A stretch of 64,000 nt of DNA from NCBI GenBank assembly GCA_039698035.1, contig JBDKSW010000005.1, forward strand, positions 1 to 64,000. The letters are read 5' to 3'. This document shows, one piece after another, positions 42,597 to 51,351 of the stretch (position 1 is the stretch's first letter; each line of letters starts with the position of its first letter). A program made the translations under genes and the position numbers. A model generated the notes under the pieces. The model was not told the DNA's origin. It saw only the letters and a program-made list of their open reading frames with translations, and made no database searches. The DNA is from JAJFUI01 sp039698035 (lineage in GTDB: Bacteria; Planctomycetota; Planctomycetia; Pirellulales; Thermoguttaceae).

Positions 42597-43642
42597 GCTT
42601 GTCCTGGCACGGCATCGAAGGACACGACGCGATTGTCGAGCAGTTCCGCCGGGCGCTCGCCCGCGGGCGACTGGCGAGCAGTTTTCTGTTCGCCGGACCG
42701 GCCGGCATCGGCAAGCGGGCGTTCGCCGCCAAGTTGGCGCAGGCGATGCTCTGCCAGACGCGGCCCGAGACGGCGTTGGACCCTTGCGAGTCGTGCCCAT
42801 CATGCGTTCAGGCGGCCGCCGGCGTCCATCCCGACATCGAAGTGGTGGCCAAGCCGGCCGACAAGTCGTTCATTCCGCTCGAGCTGTTTTTGGGCGACCG
42901 GGAGCACCGACGCCGCGAAGGGCTGTGCCATCGCATCGGTTTGAAGCCGTATCTGGGCGGCCGAAAAATCGCCCTGATCGACGACGCCGACTATCTGAAC
43001 GCCGAGGCGGCCAACGCGCTGCTGAAGACGCTCGAAGAACCGCCGCCGCGGTCGGTGCTCATCCTGATCGGAACCACGCCCGCCAAACAGTTGCCGACGA
43101 TCCGTTCGCGGTGCCAACTGATCCGGTTTCAGCCGCTCGCGCCGGAAATTGTCAGCAAGCTATTGGCGGCCAAGGGGCTTGTGAGCAGCCTGGCCGACGC
43201 CGAGCGACTTGCCCCCTACAGCGGCGGAAGCATTCAGCGGGCGTTGGAGCTTGCCGACCAAGGTTTATGGGCGTTTCGCAGCGCGCTCTGGGAGGGTCTT
43301 GGGCAGCCCAGGCTCGACAGCGTCCGGCTCGCGCAGCACGTGGCCGCCTTTGTCGACGGCGCCGGCAAAGAGGCTTCGGCCCGGCGTGTTCGACTGCGAC
43401 AGGTCATCGCGTTTGCCGCCGACTTCTATCGGCAACTCATGCTGGCCCAATCGGGCGGCGGCGCCTCGATGGATGAGGAATTGCAGCAGCGCGTCGTGCA
43501 AGCGTTGGAGCACGGTCAGACCAACACGGAAGCGGCTCTCGCAAGACTGGACCGGTGTCTCGATGCGACGGCTGAAATCGATCGAAACGCCAACCAGGCC
43601 ACGCTCATCGAGTGCTGGGTGGATGACCTGGCGCGGGCGTGA
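42593..43642 (+). CDS. holB: DNA polymerase III subunit delta'
   Basis: A 349-aa AAA+ clamp-loader subunit. It begins with SWHGIEGHDAIVEQFRRAL and has FAGPAGIGKRAFAAKLAQAML (Walker A-like, about 34-54). A zinc module, CESCPSCVQAAAG, lies at about 66-78. KIALIDDADYLNAEAANALLKTLEEPPP (about 122-150) and the SRC motif in TIRSRCQLIRF near 170 follow. Start GTG 42593 overlaps the tmk stop. The tmk-holB pair is a common bacterial arrangement. Confidence 0.93.
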   Translation: MSLSWHGIEGHDAIVEQFRRALARGRLASSFLFAGPAGIGKRAFAAKLAQAMLCQTRPETALDPCESCPSCVQAAAGVHPDIEVVAKPADKSFIPLELFLGDREHRRREGLCHRIGLKPYLGGRKIALIDDADYLNAEAANALLKTLEEPPPRSVLILIGTTPAKQLPTIRSRCQLIRFQPLAPEIVSKLLAAKGLVSSLADAERLAPYSGGSIQRALELADQGLWAFRSALWEGLGQPRLDSVRLAQHVAAFVDGAGKEASARRVRLRQVIAFAADFYRQLMLAQSGGGASMDEELQQRVVQALEHGQTNTEAALARLDRCLDATAEIDRNANQATLIECWVDDLARA

Positions 43643-43658
43643 TCGAAGGCGTCAACGA

Positions 43659-44093
43659 TCAGCCATCGGTCATGGCGTCACCGCAGACGGTCAAGACGAG
43701 CTTGCGGCGGCCGCCGTGACGACGATGCTCGCCCAAGCAGATTCCCTGCCACGTGCCGAGACAGAGCTGGCCGTCGCGGATGGGCACCGTCAACGAGCAC
43801 CCCAGCAGTGCGGACTTGACGTGGCCCGGCATGTCGTCCGCCCCCTCGTCCGTGTGTCGGTAGGGGAAGTCGTCGGGAGCGACCGAGTCGAGGACACGGT
43901 CCAAATCGGTGAGCACGTCCGGGTCGGCGTTCTCGTTGATCGACAATGAGGCCGACGTGTGCCTCAGAAAGACATGCAGCAACCCGACGCGGATCCGCGT
44001 GATCTCGGGCAGGGCTTCCACCACGAAGTGGGTGATGCCGTGACAACCGCGACGAAACTCTGGCAGCAGGATTTCCCGTTGAAGCCAACTCAA
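43659..44093 (-). CDS. yjbQ: YjbQ family protein (UPF0047)
   Basis: A 144-aa protein matching the YjbQ/UPF0047 family end to end: GCHGITHFV, GLLHVFLRHTSASLSINENADPDV (about 37-60, read in pieces), FPYRHTDEGADDMPGHVKSAL and the QGICLGEHR motif near 115. Members have weak thiamine-phosphate synthase activity in vitro; the physiological role is unclear. The start seems to be TTG 44093 with GGAG upstream. Convergent with holB. Confidence 0.9.
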   Translation of the reverse strand: MSWLQREILLPEFRRGCHGITHFVVEALPEITRIRVGLLHVFLRHTSASLSINENADPDVLTDLDRVLDSVAPDDFPYRHTDEGADDMPGHVKSALLGCSLTVPIRDGQLCLGTWQGICLGEHRRHGGRRKLVLTVCGDAMTDG

Positions 44094-44168
44094 CTGGCGG
44101 TTCTCCGTGGCGACTGGCCGGCACGTTCTGCCCAGTTTACCTTCTGGCGTTCCGAGCGCGAAGTATTT

Positions 44169-44197
44169 TTGCCGGAGCCAAATTTGTCGTGTACAAT
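44169..44197 (+). promoter_or_regulatory. Sigma-70-type promoter P1 upstream of the 71-aa gene
   Basis: TTGCCG (44169-44174), 17-bp spacer, TACAAT (44192-44197). It would give a leader of about 230 nt. Confidence 0.5.
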
Positions 44198-44331
44198 GTA
44201 GCTGTCGCGCGTGGGCGAGTGAATGCCCCGCCCGGACGACCGTGTTGCGCTCATCGGAAGCTGCGTCCGCGAATGAGACGCAGAGAGAACGTGAAGCCCG
44301 CCCCCCGATGAGAATTTCCCAAACAAAATGC

Positions 44332-44359
44332 TTGACTAGCGGGTTTTTTCAGCGATAAT
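44332..44359 (+). promoter_or_regulatory. Sigma-70-type promoter P2 upstream of the 71-aa gene
   Basis: TTGACT (44332-44337), 16-bp spacer, GATAAT (44354-44359). It would start transcription near 44366, about 66 nt before the ATG at 44432. Confidence 0.6.
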
Positions 44360-44431
44360 CGAGTGTTTTGGCCAGGTTGGGCGAGGTTTCCTGGCGCAGC
44401 TAGTCGAGGCCAGTCACGGAGTTGTTTGTCC

Positions 44432-44647
44432 ATGCGAAATGTGTTCGATGCGATTTTGGAGTGCGGGCATGACGAGGACTTTCTGCCCGCCGAGAACGAT
44501 GAATTTGGCGGCACCGACGCACCCGCTGGCTCACGTGCGAAGATCGACGTGTTGGCCGAGCGGGTGATGCGGGGTCAGCCCCTGTGGCACCCGAGTGATC
44601 GTTCCGACTACAGTGGTTTGACCGGAGCGGTTCGGCCTCGCGCGTGA
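44432..44647 (+). CDS. Small hypothetical protein, 71 aa
   Basis: Starts MRNVFDAILECGHDEDF, is acidic in the first 30 residues, then carries LAERVMRGQPLWHPSDRSDY. The GxPLWHPxD pattern resembles short lineage-restricted proteins I associate with planctomycetes, but no function is known. Supported by two upstream promoters and a GGAG site. Convergent with csrA 26 nt downstream. Confidence 0.55.
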   Translation: MRNVFDAILECGHDEDFLPAENDEFGGTDAPAGSRAKIDVLAERVMRGQPLWHPSDRSDYSGLTGAVRPRA

Positions 44648-44651
44648 GGCC

Positions 44652-44672
44652 TTGCCCGGGGTTTTGCCCGGG
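44652..44672. terminator. Possible bidirectional terminator
   Basis: Two CCCGGG blocks (44655-44660, 44667-44672) within a direct repeat of TTGCCCGGG can form a 6-bp hairpin between the convergent 71-aa gene and csrA. T-runs are weak. Confidence 0.3.
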
Positions 44673-44673
44673 A

Positions 44674-44862
44674 TCATGCCGACACTGGCACAAGCGGCGC
44701 CATTTCTGTGTGGCACCGTTCGAGTTCCCCGCGCAGTACGAGAACATCTGCCGGGGCTTCGATTCCTAGACGAACGCGGTCGCCGGCCACCTTCACCACG
44801 GTGACCACGATCGAATCGCCTAGGGTAATGCGCTCACTTTGCCGTCTGGATAGGACCAACAT
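44674..44862 (-). CDS. csrA: Carbon storage regulator CsrA
   Basis: A 62-aa RNA-binding translational regulator. MLVLSRRQSERITLGDSIVV carries the conserved LSRRxxExIxIGDxIxV core, followed by VKVAGDRVRLGIEAP. CsrA dimers bind GGA motifs in mRNA leaders. An AAGGAGG ribosome site precedes ATG 44862. It follows the 98-aa gene on the same strand by 81 nt and may be cotranscribed. Confidence 0.95.
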   Translation of the reverse strand: MLVLSRRQSERITLGDSIVVTVVKVAGDRVRLGIEAPADVLVLRGELERCHTEMAPLVPVSA

Positions 44863-44943
44863 TGGAACAACCTCCTTGCTGTCTTGGATGATGGCTTGAA
44901 CTGTTTTCCTGGGTCGCGCCCGTTTGGGCCCGGTGTCTTTTCT

Positions 44944-45240
44944 CTAGGCGGCCGCCGTGTCGAGCGAGGGCACGTCGAGCAACTGCGTCTTCAACACCCG
45001 CTCGCCTCGCGTGCCGTAAAAGAGCACTTGGTTGCGATCGGTCTCCCAGATGGCGATGAACTTCGTCGCCCTGGGGCCGTGCAGGCAGAAGTACATGCCA
45101 CACGGCTTGTTGCCTCGCATTAGGACGCGTTGCGACAGTGTGAAAGCTCCCTCTCTCAGTTCAAAGCGGCTGCAAATGGTTTTGTTGACGTAGTCTCGAA
45201 GATCGTGAACGCTCGCAATCGGTTGATGGCGGTGCGACAT
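44944..45240 (-). CDS. Hypothetical protein, 98 aa
   Basis: A soluble, compact protein: VHDLRDYVNKTICSRFELREGAF helix/turn followed by beta-strands with CGMYFCLHGPRATKF, FIAIWETDRNQVLFYGTRGER and VLKTQLLDVP. The pattern looks like a conserved small folded domain; I know no family name. ATG 45240 has CAGGAG at about 12-nt spacing. It lies upstream of csrA and could form an operon with it. Confidence 0.7.
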   Translation of the reverse strand: MSHRHQPIASVHDLRDYVNKTICSRFELREGAFTLSQRVLMRGNKPCGMYFCLHGPRATKFIAIWETDRNQVLFYGTRGERVLKTQLLDVPSLDTAAA

Positions 45241-45548
45241 CGTGTCTTGGTGCTCCTGGATGGACGTGCCTGGCGAATAATGTTGGTGCCATGCACGAGA
45301 TGGATAATATGCGATAGATGCTGATAATGGACAGTATCGGCAGATTGCGTCGAGAAGTTCGGCCGTCGTTTGAAAGACCGCTCAGGCCGACGATGGCTGG
45401 TTTTTGCGACCAGCTTTGTGGCGTTTTGAGTGTTGCGGCGGCAAGGATAGGGGGGGAGCGGATCGCAGGAGCGCAAAGCGTCGCCATGCTGCGATACGCG
45501 CGCAGAGCCGCCCGATGTGGCAACCCGCTGGTACGGCCAAGCGATTGG
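45241..45548. other. Intergenic region upstream of the 98-aa gene
   Basis: These 308 bases hold the leader and promoter region of the minus-strand 98-aa gene, with direct GATAAT repeats near 45305-45330. The remainder shows no supported gene. Confidence 0.45.
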
Positions 45549-46496
45549 CTAGGGCCGCTCTTTGGAATAGGCCGAGAACGCCTCGGCTACGCGGCCTTCG
45601 CGTTCATCGCCGCCGTGCAGCAGGACGCGGTAACGCAGCGTGATCCGGTCGCCCGCCTTCAGCGTCGCGGCGCCGTCGGCCGATTGGTTGCCGGTGAATT
45701 CTCGCAGGCAGAACGGATTGGCGGCGAGCAGCCCGTAGGGTCGGGCGTGCCATCGGGTGGGATAGCGAAAGCTTGACGGATGGTTGAGGACGGCGATGCC
45801 GACTGTCTTGCCTTCGAGGGGCCCGTGGTAATCGATCCACTCGGCCGGCTGTCCCCAGGCGGCGTCGTTGACTTGGCCACGGCTGTTGACCATCTTGCCG
45901 CCTTGCTTGGCATCGACGCTAATCGACTCGGCGACGCGGATGCCGAACGCGCCCTCTTTGGTGTCGCCGAAGGTGAGCGGCTGATCGCCGGCCTTCAAGG
46001 TGATGTCGAAGTCGATCCATCGGGCCTTGTTGTCCGCGCCGAATCGCAACGTTCGCTGATCCTCGCAGACTTTTTTGCCATTTGGCGCGAGCCAGGCGTT
46101 TTTCGTGGCGACCACCGCGGGGTTGCCGCCGGCGATGCGTGTGAACTCTAGGTGTTTGATCGTGCCATGAGTGCCCGCTTCGAGCCAAAAGTCGGCGCCG
46201 CCGACGCGCCCGTGGCTAAACCACAGGGACCGATGATGGGGATGGTCGGTTTTCTCGCCGGCCCGCTCGGCCATTGGATAGTCGCGTGTCACGGTCTTGC
46301 CGGTCGGTCCGATGATCGGCCAGAGCACGGGCTTGGTGCCCGAATGAATCAGGTACTCGGTAAAGAGCTGCCCGTCGATCTTGACGATGGCGCCGCCGTC
46401 AGATCGCTCGGCGGTAATTTCGGCCGCCGTGCCGGCGTGAAGGCAGCCGCAGAAGGCGGCGATGGCGAGGATCGGGCAGAGGAAGCGGCAGGCCAT
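45549..46496 (-). CDS. Secreted DUF6807 (PmoA-like) protein
   Basis: A 315-aa secreted protein with a signal peptide (residues 1-23, ending GTAAE). The mature region has features of the DUF6807 family, often labelled PmoA: GTKPVLWPIIGPTGK, the His-rich KTDHPHHRSLWFSHG near residue 80, LNHPSSFRYPTRWHARPYGLLAANPF near 245 (in pieces) and a terminal GDRITLRYRVLLH. Such proteins are common in planctomycetes and usually sit with sugar-degradation genes. ATG 46496 follows AGGAG. Its function is not established; despite the name it is not a methane monooxygenase. Confidence 0.8.
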   Translation of the reverse strand: MACRFLCPILAIAAFCGCLHAGTAAEITAERSDGGAIVKIDGQLFTEYLIHSGTKPVLWPIIGPTGKTVTRDYPMAERAGEKTDHPHHRSLWFSHGRVGGADFWLEAGTHGTIKHLEFTRIAGGNPAVVATKNAWLAPNGKKVCEDQRTLRFGADNKARWIDFDITLKAGDQPLTFGDTKEGAFGIRVAESISVDAKQGGKMVNSRGQVNDAAWGQPAEWIDYHGPLEGKTVGIAVLNHPSSFRYPTRWHARPYGLLAANPFCLREFTGNQSADGAATLKAGDRITLRYRVLLHGGDEREGRVAEAFSAYSKERP

Positions 46497-46625
46497 GGGC
46501 AAGCTCCTGGGCGGGCTCATTTCCTGTCCATCGTAAGCGACCGGCGGCTCCCCTGCAATTGCCTCGCGATGCTGCCGCGCAGGAGGCGCATGGGCAGCGG
46601 GCGAAGGCAACCAGCAGACGCACGG

Positions 46626-47402
46626 TCAGCGAAGATCGCTTTTGCGGTATTCGTCGAACGTGACGACCTTGAAGTTCTTCATCTGTTGCCGAGCGTCCGC
46701 GACCCGGCTCATGTCCGAGGCGTCCAGCGGTCGCACCAGGCGATGCTGGCTGCGAATTGTGACGCGATGGCTGCCGGACGACTGCTTCAGCGAGGAAACC
46801 GTCAGCACGACCTCCGAAGGGATCACGTTTCGCTCGGCCAACTCGGCGTTGACGGCGAGCCGACCGAACGGCGGGCACGAGCCTGGGTTGAGGAGTGCAT
46901 TGAGCCGCGCGTACGAATCTGAGAATTGGCGGTATCGGTCCGCAACGGCCTGGCTTTCGGCCACGACCGTCAGGCGGTAGTTGGCCCACGCGCTGCCGAG
47001 CGACAGTTCGTTTCCGACGCGGTCGAAACGGACGTCAAACTTTGGAGCGGCCAGAAACTTCACCAGCGGTTCCTTGCTTTTGAGCGCGACGCGCTGCAAC
47101 TGGTCGGTGAACGCGGCCAACTCGGAGGTGGGCAACTCGGCGCGGGACTTCCGTGTCGGGTTGAGGAGAACGAACCGGCCGGCAGGCGCGTCGAGGACGA
47201 TCGTCTCGGCAGGCGTCTTCATGCAGTCGTACACGACGCCCTGGTGAAAGATCGTCGTGCTTTCGCAGGGCGGCTCCCTCTGATCGACGGCGAAGACCGT
47301 GTTTTCAACGCGAAAGTCGTCGCCAGCAGCGGCCGCGGACTGATCGGCCGCTGGCGAAGCGCCGAGGGCAGCCAAAACGACGAGCGTAAAGACGTGGCAC
47401 AT
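46626..47402 (-). CDS. Secreted hypothetical protein, 258 aa
   Basis: The N-terminus is hydrophobic with a cleavable signal (about residues 1-18). The mature part has a VENTVFAVDQREPPCESTTIFHQGVVYD opening, QGVVYDCM and a PAETIVLDAP block, then a helical second half with many conserved-looking polar residues. It resembles a recurrent planctomycete family of unknown function. No domain recognised. It precedes the DUF6807 gene on the same strand with a 129-nt gap, so an operon is possible. Confidence 0.7.
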   Translation of the reverse strand: MCHVFTLVVLAALGASPAADQSAAAAGDDFRVENTVFAVDQREPPCESTTIFHQGVVYDCMKTPAETIVLDAPAGRFVLLNPTRKSRAELPTSELAAFTDQLQRVALKSKEPLVKFLAAPKFDVRFDRVGNELSLGSAWANYRLTVVAESQAVADRYRQFSDSYARLNALLNPGSCPPFGRLAVNAELAERNVIPSEVVLTVSSLKQSSGSHRVTIRSQHRLVRPLDASDMSRVADARQQMKNFKVVTFDEYRKSDLR

Positions 47403-47635
47403 CGCGATGAGTTCCAGTGACGGGTTCTAGCCAGAAAAGGGAAAAGGGTCGCCGTGCCGTCGGCGGAGTCGCCAGCCCGGCAGCGATTAGGGCGGCAAAG
47501 GATACCCAGAGCCCGGCCCCCTGTAAAGGCTGGAAAGCGTGCGGCGGCCTCCCCGCTAGCGTGGAGGTGTGGGCTGGCGGGATCCCTCGGGCCAGGTCAA
47601 TCGACGAAAACCGACCAAGTTGCCCGCCCCCCGGC

Positions 47636-47664
47636 TTGACGCGGTCGCGGTAGTTCGGTACGCT
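47636..47664 (+). promoter_or_regulatory. Promoter of tRNA-Ala
   Basis: TTGACG (47636-47641), 17-bp spacer, TACGCT (47659-47664), 33 nt upstream of the tRNA 5' end. Confidence 0.65.
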
Positions 47665-47697
47665 ACGAGTTCACCCTGTCGGACTCGACAGGCGACT

Positions 47698-47770
47698 GGG
47701 GGATTAGCTCAGTTGGGAGAGCGTCTGGATGGCATCCAGAAGGTCAGGGGTTCGAGCCCCCTATCCTCCA
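47698..47770 (+). tRNA. tRNA-Ala (anticodon GGC)
   Basis: The cloverleaf folds fully. Acceptor 47698-47704 pairs with 47763-47769 (one G-U), D arm 47707-47722, anticodon arm 47724-47740 with loop ATGGCAT giving anticodon GGC, variable AGGTC, T arm 47746-47762, and discriminator A 47770. The genome does not encode CCA here, so CCA must be added after transcription. It reads GCC and probably GCT codons. Confidence 0.95.
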
Positions 47771-47915
47771 CATTCACATTCTCTTTAGAGCGTCGCATAT
47801 GAGCCGCGATCGGTGGTCGCGCCGGTCAGCCGGGGCGGGACCTTTGGTCGCGGCTTTCTTCGTAGGCTTGTGACGGCCGGCTCTCTCTCACCCCACGGGC
47901 TCAGGAGTATCGTCC

Positions 47916-49169
47916 ATGAACTGGGATACGTATTTGCGAGTCAGCGCCTTGATGTTTCTCGAGTTCGCCGTGTGGGGCGCTTGGATGCCGGTGCTTGCGT
48001 TGCGGCTTTTGGGCCCACTGAAGCTCAACGGCAAACAGACCGGCTGGATCTATGCGACGTTCCCGCTGGCAAGTATTTTTTCTCCCCTTGTTTCAGGCTA
48101 CTTGGCCGACAAGTGCTTCAATGCGGAATGGATCATCATGGCAGCGCACATTGCCGGAGCGATCCTCATGTTCATTGCCGCCAAGCAGACCAAGTTTTGG
48201 GGCATGTTTTGGACCATGTTGCTCTACTCGGTCTTTTACACGGCGACGATTCCGCTCGTAAATAAGATCCTTTACGGTCACGACGATGCTGCAAGGGTCG
48301 ATGCTTGGATCTGGTTATGGGCCCCAGTCGCGTGGGCGTTGACAGGCTATTTCCTTACTGGAATGAGACAGGTGCGAAAGGTCGGCGGCGATGGCGCGGA
48401 TAGTCTGTACTTAGCGTCCATTTTGTCCATTGCAACGGCTCTGATCTGTCTAATTCAGCCAGCGACGCTGCCAGAGCAGGTTGCGACAACATCAGCCGCG
48501 ACCGTCGCCAGCAATCCGATGGTCGCAGCGGTCCGCATGCTGGAGAACTCGAATTACCTGATCTTCATGCTCGCCCAGTTGGTGGTCTCTGGGATGATGC
48601 AGTTCTACTTTCTCGGCACCGGCCAATTCATGCAAGATCGCGGCATTAAGGGCAAAAATGTGTCTGCGGCGATGGGAATGGCACAGGCGGTTCAGGCAGC
48701 GGCGACGATCCTCCTGTTGCAGAGGATCGTCGATCATGGCGGATACGGATGGACGTTTGCCATCGGCTCGCTTTGCTGGACAGCGTTATTTGCAACCTAC
48801 GTTCTGAGCAAGCGAAGCCTTGGCATTACGCTAAGTCAGGGATTTCACGGTCTCGCATACGTCTTCTTCATGATTGCCGGCCAGAAGTTTGTGGGGGCCA
48901 TGGCACCCCAGGACATTCAGGGCTCCGCGATGTCACTATTGGCCATCGCGACGAACGGCATTGGTCTGTTCCTGGGCACGCAGCTTGCCGGCTTCACGAT
49001 GCAAAAGAACTCGGTAGGCGGGAAGTTCCAGTGGGCCAAGATCTGGAGCGTGCCGCTGGTCATTACGCTGGCCGGGGCGCTGGTCTTCGCCATTCTGTTC
49101 AAGACGCCAAGCCGCACCGAGTTTGAACCGGCCAAGGCGAAGGTGCAAAAGACCGTGGCCATGCGGTAG
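47916..49169 (+). CDS. MFS transporter, nucleoside:H+ symporter-like
   Basis: A 417-aa permease with about 12 hydrophobic helices. It resembles the NupG/XapB-like nucleoside:proton symporter family, with LRVSALMFLEFAVWGAWMPVLA at the N-terminus, GKQTGWIYATFPLASIFSPLVSGYLAD near residue 40-65, and GIGLFLGTQLAGF in the C-terminal half. ATG 47916 is preceded by AGGAG. Base composition is somewhat less GC-rich than its neighbours. Substrate is inferred from family resemblance only. Confidence 0.8.
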   Translation: MNWDTYLRVSALMFLEFAVWGAWMPVLALRLLGPLKLNGKQTGWIYATFPLASIFSPLVSGYLADKCFNAEWIIMAAHIAGAILMFIAAKQTKFWGMFWTMLLYSVFYTATIPLVNKILYGHDDAARVDAWIWLWAPVAWALTGYFLTGMRQVRKVGGDGADSLYLASILSIATALICLIQPATLPEQVATTSAATVASNPMVAAVRMLENSNYLIFMLAQLVVSGMMQFYFLGTGQFMQDRGIKGKNVSAAMGMAQAVQAAATILLLQRIVDHGGYGWTFAIGSLCWTALFATYVLSKRSLGITLSQGFHGLAYVFFMIAGQKFVGAMAPQDIQGSAMSLLAIATNGIGLFLGTQLAGFTMQKNSVGGKFQWAKIWSVPLVITLAGALVFAILFKTPSRTEFEPAKAKVQKTVAMR

Positions 49170-49316
49170 CTCGAAAGGCAATCCGGGGCCGCTTGCGAGC
49201 TGCCGTCGATGACGGCCGCGCCCGACGAAATCAGCCGCTGCCTAACGCGGCGCGCGGACGAGCGTTTGTCGGCGAAGTCGGACGTTGTGATGAAGTTCGC
49301 GCGGCGCAAATAGCGT

Positions 49317-49733
49317 TCAGACCGCGATGGCCGCCGAGCGGGGCGGCAGACCAATCCGAAAGGCATCGCCGCGCCCGGCGGGCGAAAGCACGCGGACGAT
49401 GGCCATCGCCAGCTCGGTGAAGCCCGTGTTCTTGTCGACGCAGGCGGCTGCATAGTGGGCACGACAATCGGCCGTGCACATGTCGTCGTTCGCCGTGTAG
49501 AGAATCACCGGCAACTGCGGCGCGATGTCATGCAGTTGCTCGGCCACCTCGAATCCGCACATGCCGGGCATCCGCACATCAAGCACCACGGCGTCGAGCC
49601 GCTCGACCTTGGCAGCGTGAATCGCCTCGGGGCCGTCTTCGGCAAGGACAATGCCGTAGCCTTCCTCTTGAAACACTCGCTTGCAAAGCTCGCGGAAACT
49701 TCGATCGTCGTCGACGAACAGAATCGTTTTCAC
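49317..49733 (-). CDS. Single-domain response regulator (CheY-like)
   Basis: A 138-aa receiver: FVDDDRSF acidic pocket, phospho-acceptor Asp in AVVLDVRMPGMCG (about residue 52), Thr in ILYTAND and Lys in CVDKNTGF (about 100). A short Pro/Arg-rich tail follows. There is no output domain. The start is GTG 49733 with an AAGGGG site. No kinase gene is adjacent; the soluble histidine kinase at 30.8 kb is a possible but untested partner. Confidence 0.88.
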   Translation of the reverse strand: MKTILFVDDDRSFRELCKRVFQEEGYGIVLAEDGPEAIHAAKVERLDAVVLDVRMPGMCGFEVAEQLHDIAPQLPVILYTANDDMCTADCRAHYAAACVDKNTGFTELAMAIVRVLSPAGRGDAFRIGLPPRSAAIAV

Positions 49734-49945
49734 GGATGTCCCCTTGGCCAGGGCATCAACAGGCGGATCCTTTAGTGAGTATATCCGTTCCTTCCACCCC
49801 GCAAATCAAGAGTCTGCTGGCGACGGGCTCATGGCATCCCCCGACGAGCGCATCCGGGATTTCCGCAGGGCGCGCGGCAAGCGGTCGCCACGAGACGGCC
49901 ACTGTTGGCGACCGCCGATCGACGATTTGGGGGGAGGATCGCCAG

Positions 49946-51244
49946 CTAGCCGGTGAAACGGCTGACCGCCAGCGAGATGTTTTGGCCGCCGAACCCGAAG
50001 CTGTTGTTCAGGGCCACATCGCAAGGGTGCTGGCGGGCCTCGTTGGGGATGTAGTCGAGATCGCAGTCGGGATCGACGTTTTCGTAGTTCGTCGTCGGCG
50101 GGACCACGTTGTCGCGGATCGCCAAGAGACAGATGATGAGCTCGGTCGCGCCGGCGGCGGCGATGAGGTGGCCCATCATGCTCTTGGTGCTCGACACGGG
50201 AATTTTGTACGCCTGCTGGCCAAACACCTGTTTGATTGCAAGGCTCTCGACGCGGTCGTTGACGGACGTGCTGGTTCCGTGGGCGTTGATGTAATCGACA
50301 TCTTCGAGCCCCAAGCCGGCATCCGACAGGGCCATCTTGATGCAACTGATCGCGCCGCGGCCTTCGGGGTGCGTGTCGGTGATGCGGAAGGCGTCGGCCG
50401 TCGAGCCGTAGCCAACAACCTCGCCATAGATTTTCGCTCCGCGCGCCTTGGCGCCTTCGAGCGATTCGAGGACGAGCATCCCAGAGCCTTCGCCCAGGAC
50501 AAAGCCGTCGCGATCGCGGTCGAATGGGCGCGACGCCTTGGTCGGGGCGTCGTTCCGAGTGCTCAGGGCGGTGAGCAGGTTGAAGCCCGTGACGCCGAAC
50601 GGATGGATCATCGAGTGAGCGCCGCCGGAGAGCATGACGTCGGCCTCGCCGCGGCGGATGATTTCGACGGCCTCGCCGATGGCCTGGCTGCTGGCGGCGC
50701 ACGCGGTCAAGCAGTTCAGGTTGGGGCCTTGGGCGCCGAAGAGGCTCGCCAGGTGGCCGGCGGGCATGTTCGGCTCTTGCTCCAATTCGGTGATTGGGTG
50801 CAGCGTTTCCATGCCGCAGCGAATGAACTTGGCGACGTCGAGGCGGTCGCCGTCGCCGAGGCCAGCCATCATCATGCTGGTGAAACGCTGGAAGTCTTGT
50901 TGGCCTTCGCCGCTGCCCATGTAGACGCCGAAGCGGGTCGGCGCGTAGGGGCCGCCGTCGGCCAGGAAATTGAGACCCGCATCGGCCATTGCTTGCTTGG
51001 CGGCGCCGACGGCGAAGTGCGTGTGCCGGCCCTGAAACTTCCAATCCTCGGGATTTTCGCCGACGGCCGAGACGTCCCAGTCGCGGACTTCGGCGGCGAT
51101 TTTCGTGGGAAATTCGCTGGCGTCGAACAGGCTGATGTAGCCCACGCCGGACTCGGCGGCCTGGAGGCATCGCCAAAGGGTCTCAACGTCGGTTCCAAGC
51201 GGCGTAACGCAACCGATGCCGGTAATCACAACGCGTCGTCTCAT
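49946..51244 (-). CDS. fabF: 3-oxoacyl-ACP synthase (FabF type)
   Basis: A 432-aa ketosynthase with thiolase fold. VVITGIGCVTPLG opens the protein. The active-site Cys lies in LTACAASSQAIGEA near residue 178, and catalytic His residues lie in NAHGTSTSVND (about 318) and MMGHLIAAAGA (about 355). FGFGGQNISLAVSRF is at the C-terminus. It elongates acyl-ACP by decarboxylative condensation. It is the last gene of the fabZ-fabG-acp-fabZ-fabF operon. It may be the main FabF or a dedicated paralogue. Confidence 0.92.
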   Translation of the reverse strand: MRRRVVITGIGCVTPLGTDVETLWRCLQAAESGVGYISLFDASEFPTKIAAEVRDWDVSAVGENPEDWKFQGRHTHFAVGAAKQAMADAGLNFLADGGPYAPTRFGVYMGSGEGQQDFQRFTSMMMAGLGDGDRLDVAKFIRCGMETLHPITELEQEPNMPAGHLASLFGAQGPNLNCLTACAASSQAIGEAVEIIRRGEADVMLSGGAHSMIHPFGVTGFNLLTALSTRNDAPTKASRPFDRDRDGFVLGEGSGMLVLESLEGAKARGAKIYGEVVGYGSTADAFRITDTHPEGRGAISCIKMALSDAGLGLEDVDYINAHGTSTSVNDRVESLAIKQVFGQQAYKIPVSSTKSMMGHLIAAAGATELIICLLAIRDNVVPPTTNYENVDPDCDLDYIPNEARQHPCDVALNNSFGFGGQNISLAVSRFTG

Positions 51245-51351
51245 AGCTGCTCACCCTTTGCCACAATACGGTCGTCTCCGTGCGCGGCGGCACGAGCCCG
51301 CATTATACGGGCAATGGCGGGAAATAGCCATCGCGGGCGGCGTCGGCGCGA

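Larger units (their letters stand above)
44094..44431. other. Intergenic region with two plus-strand promoters
   Basis: No gene longer than a few dozen codons is supported here. It holds two promoter-like sites (44169-44197 and 44332-44359), both pointing at the 71-aa gene. The space between them could be a leader RNA or small RNA. Confidence 0.45.

Noticed and set aside
45549..46496. Methane monooxygenase subunit A
   Set aside because: The family is sometimes named PmoA, but the protein is a secreted soluble DUF6807-type protein without membrane helices or a monooxygenase signature.
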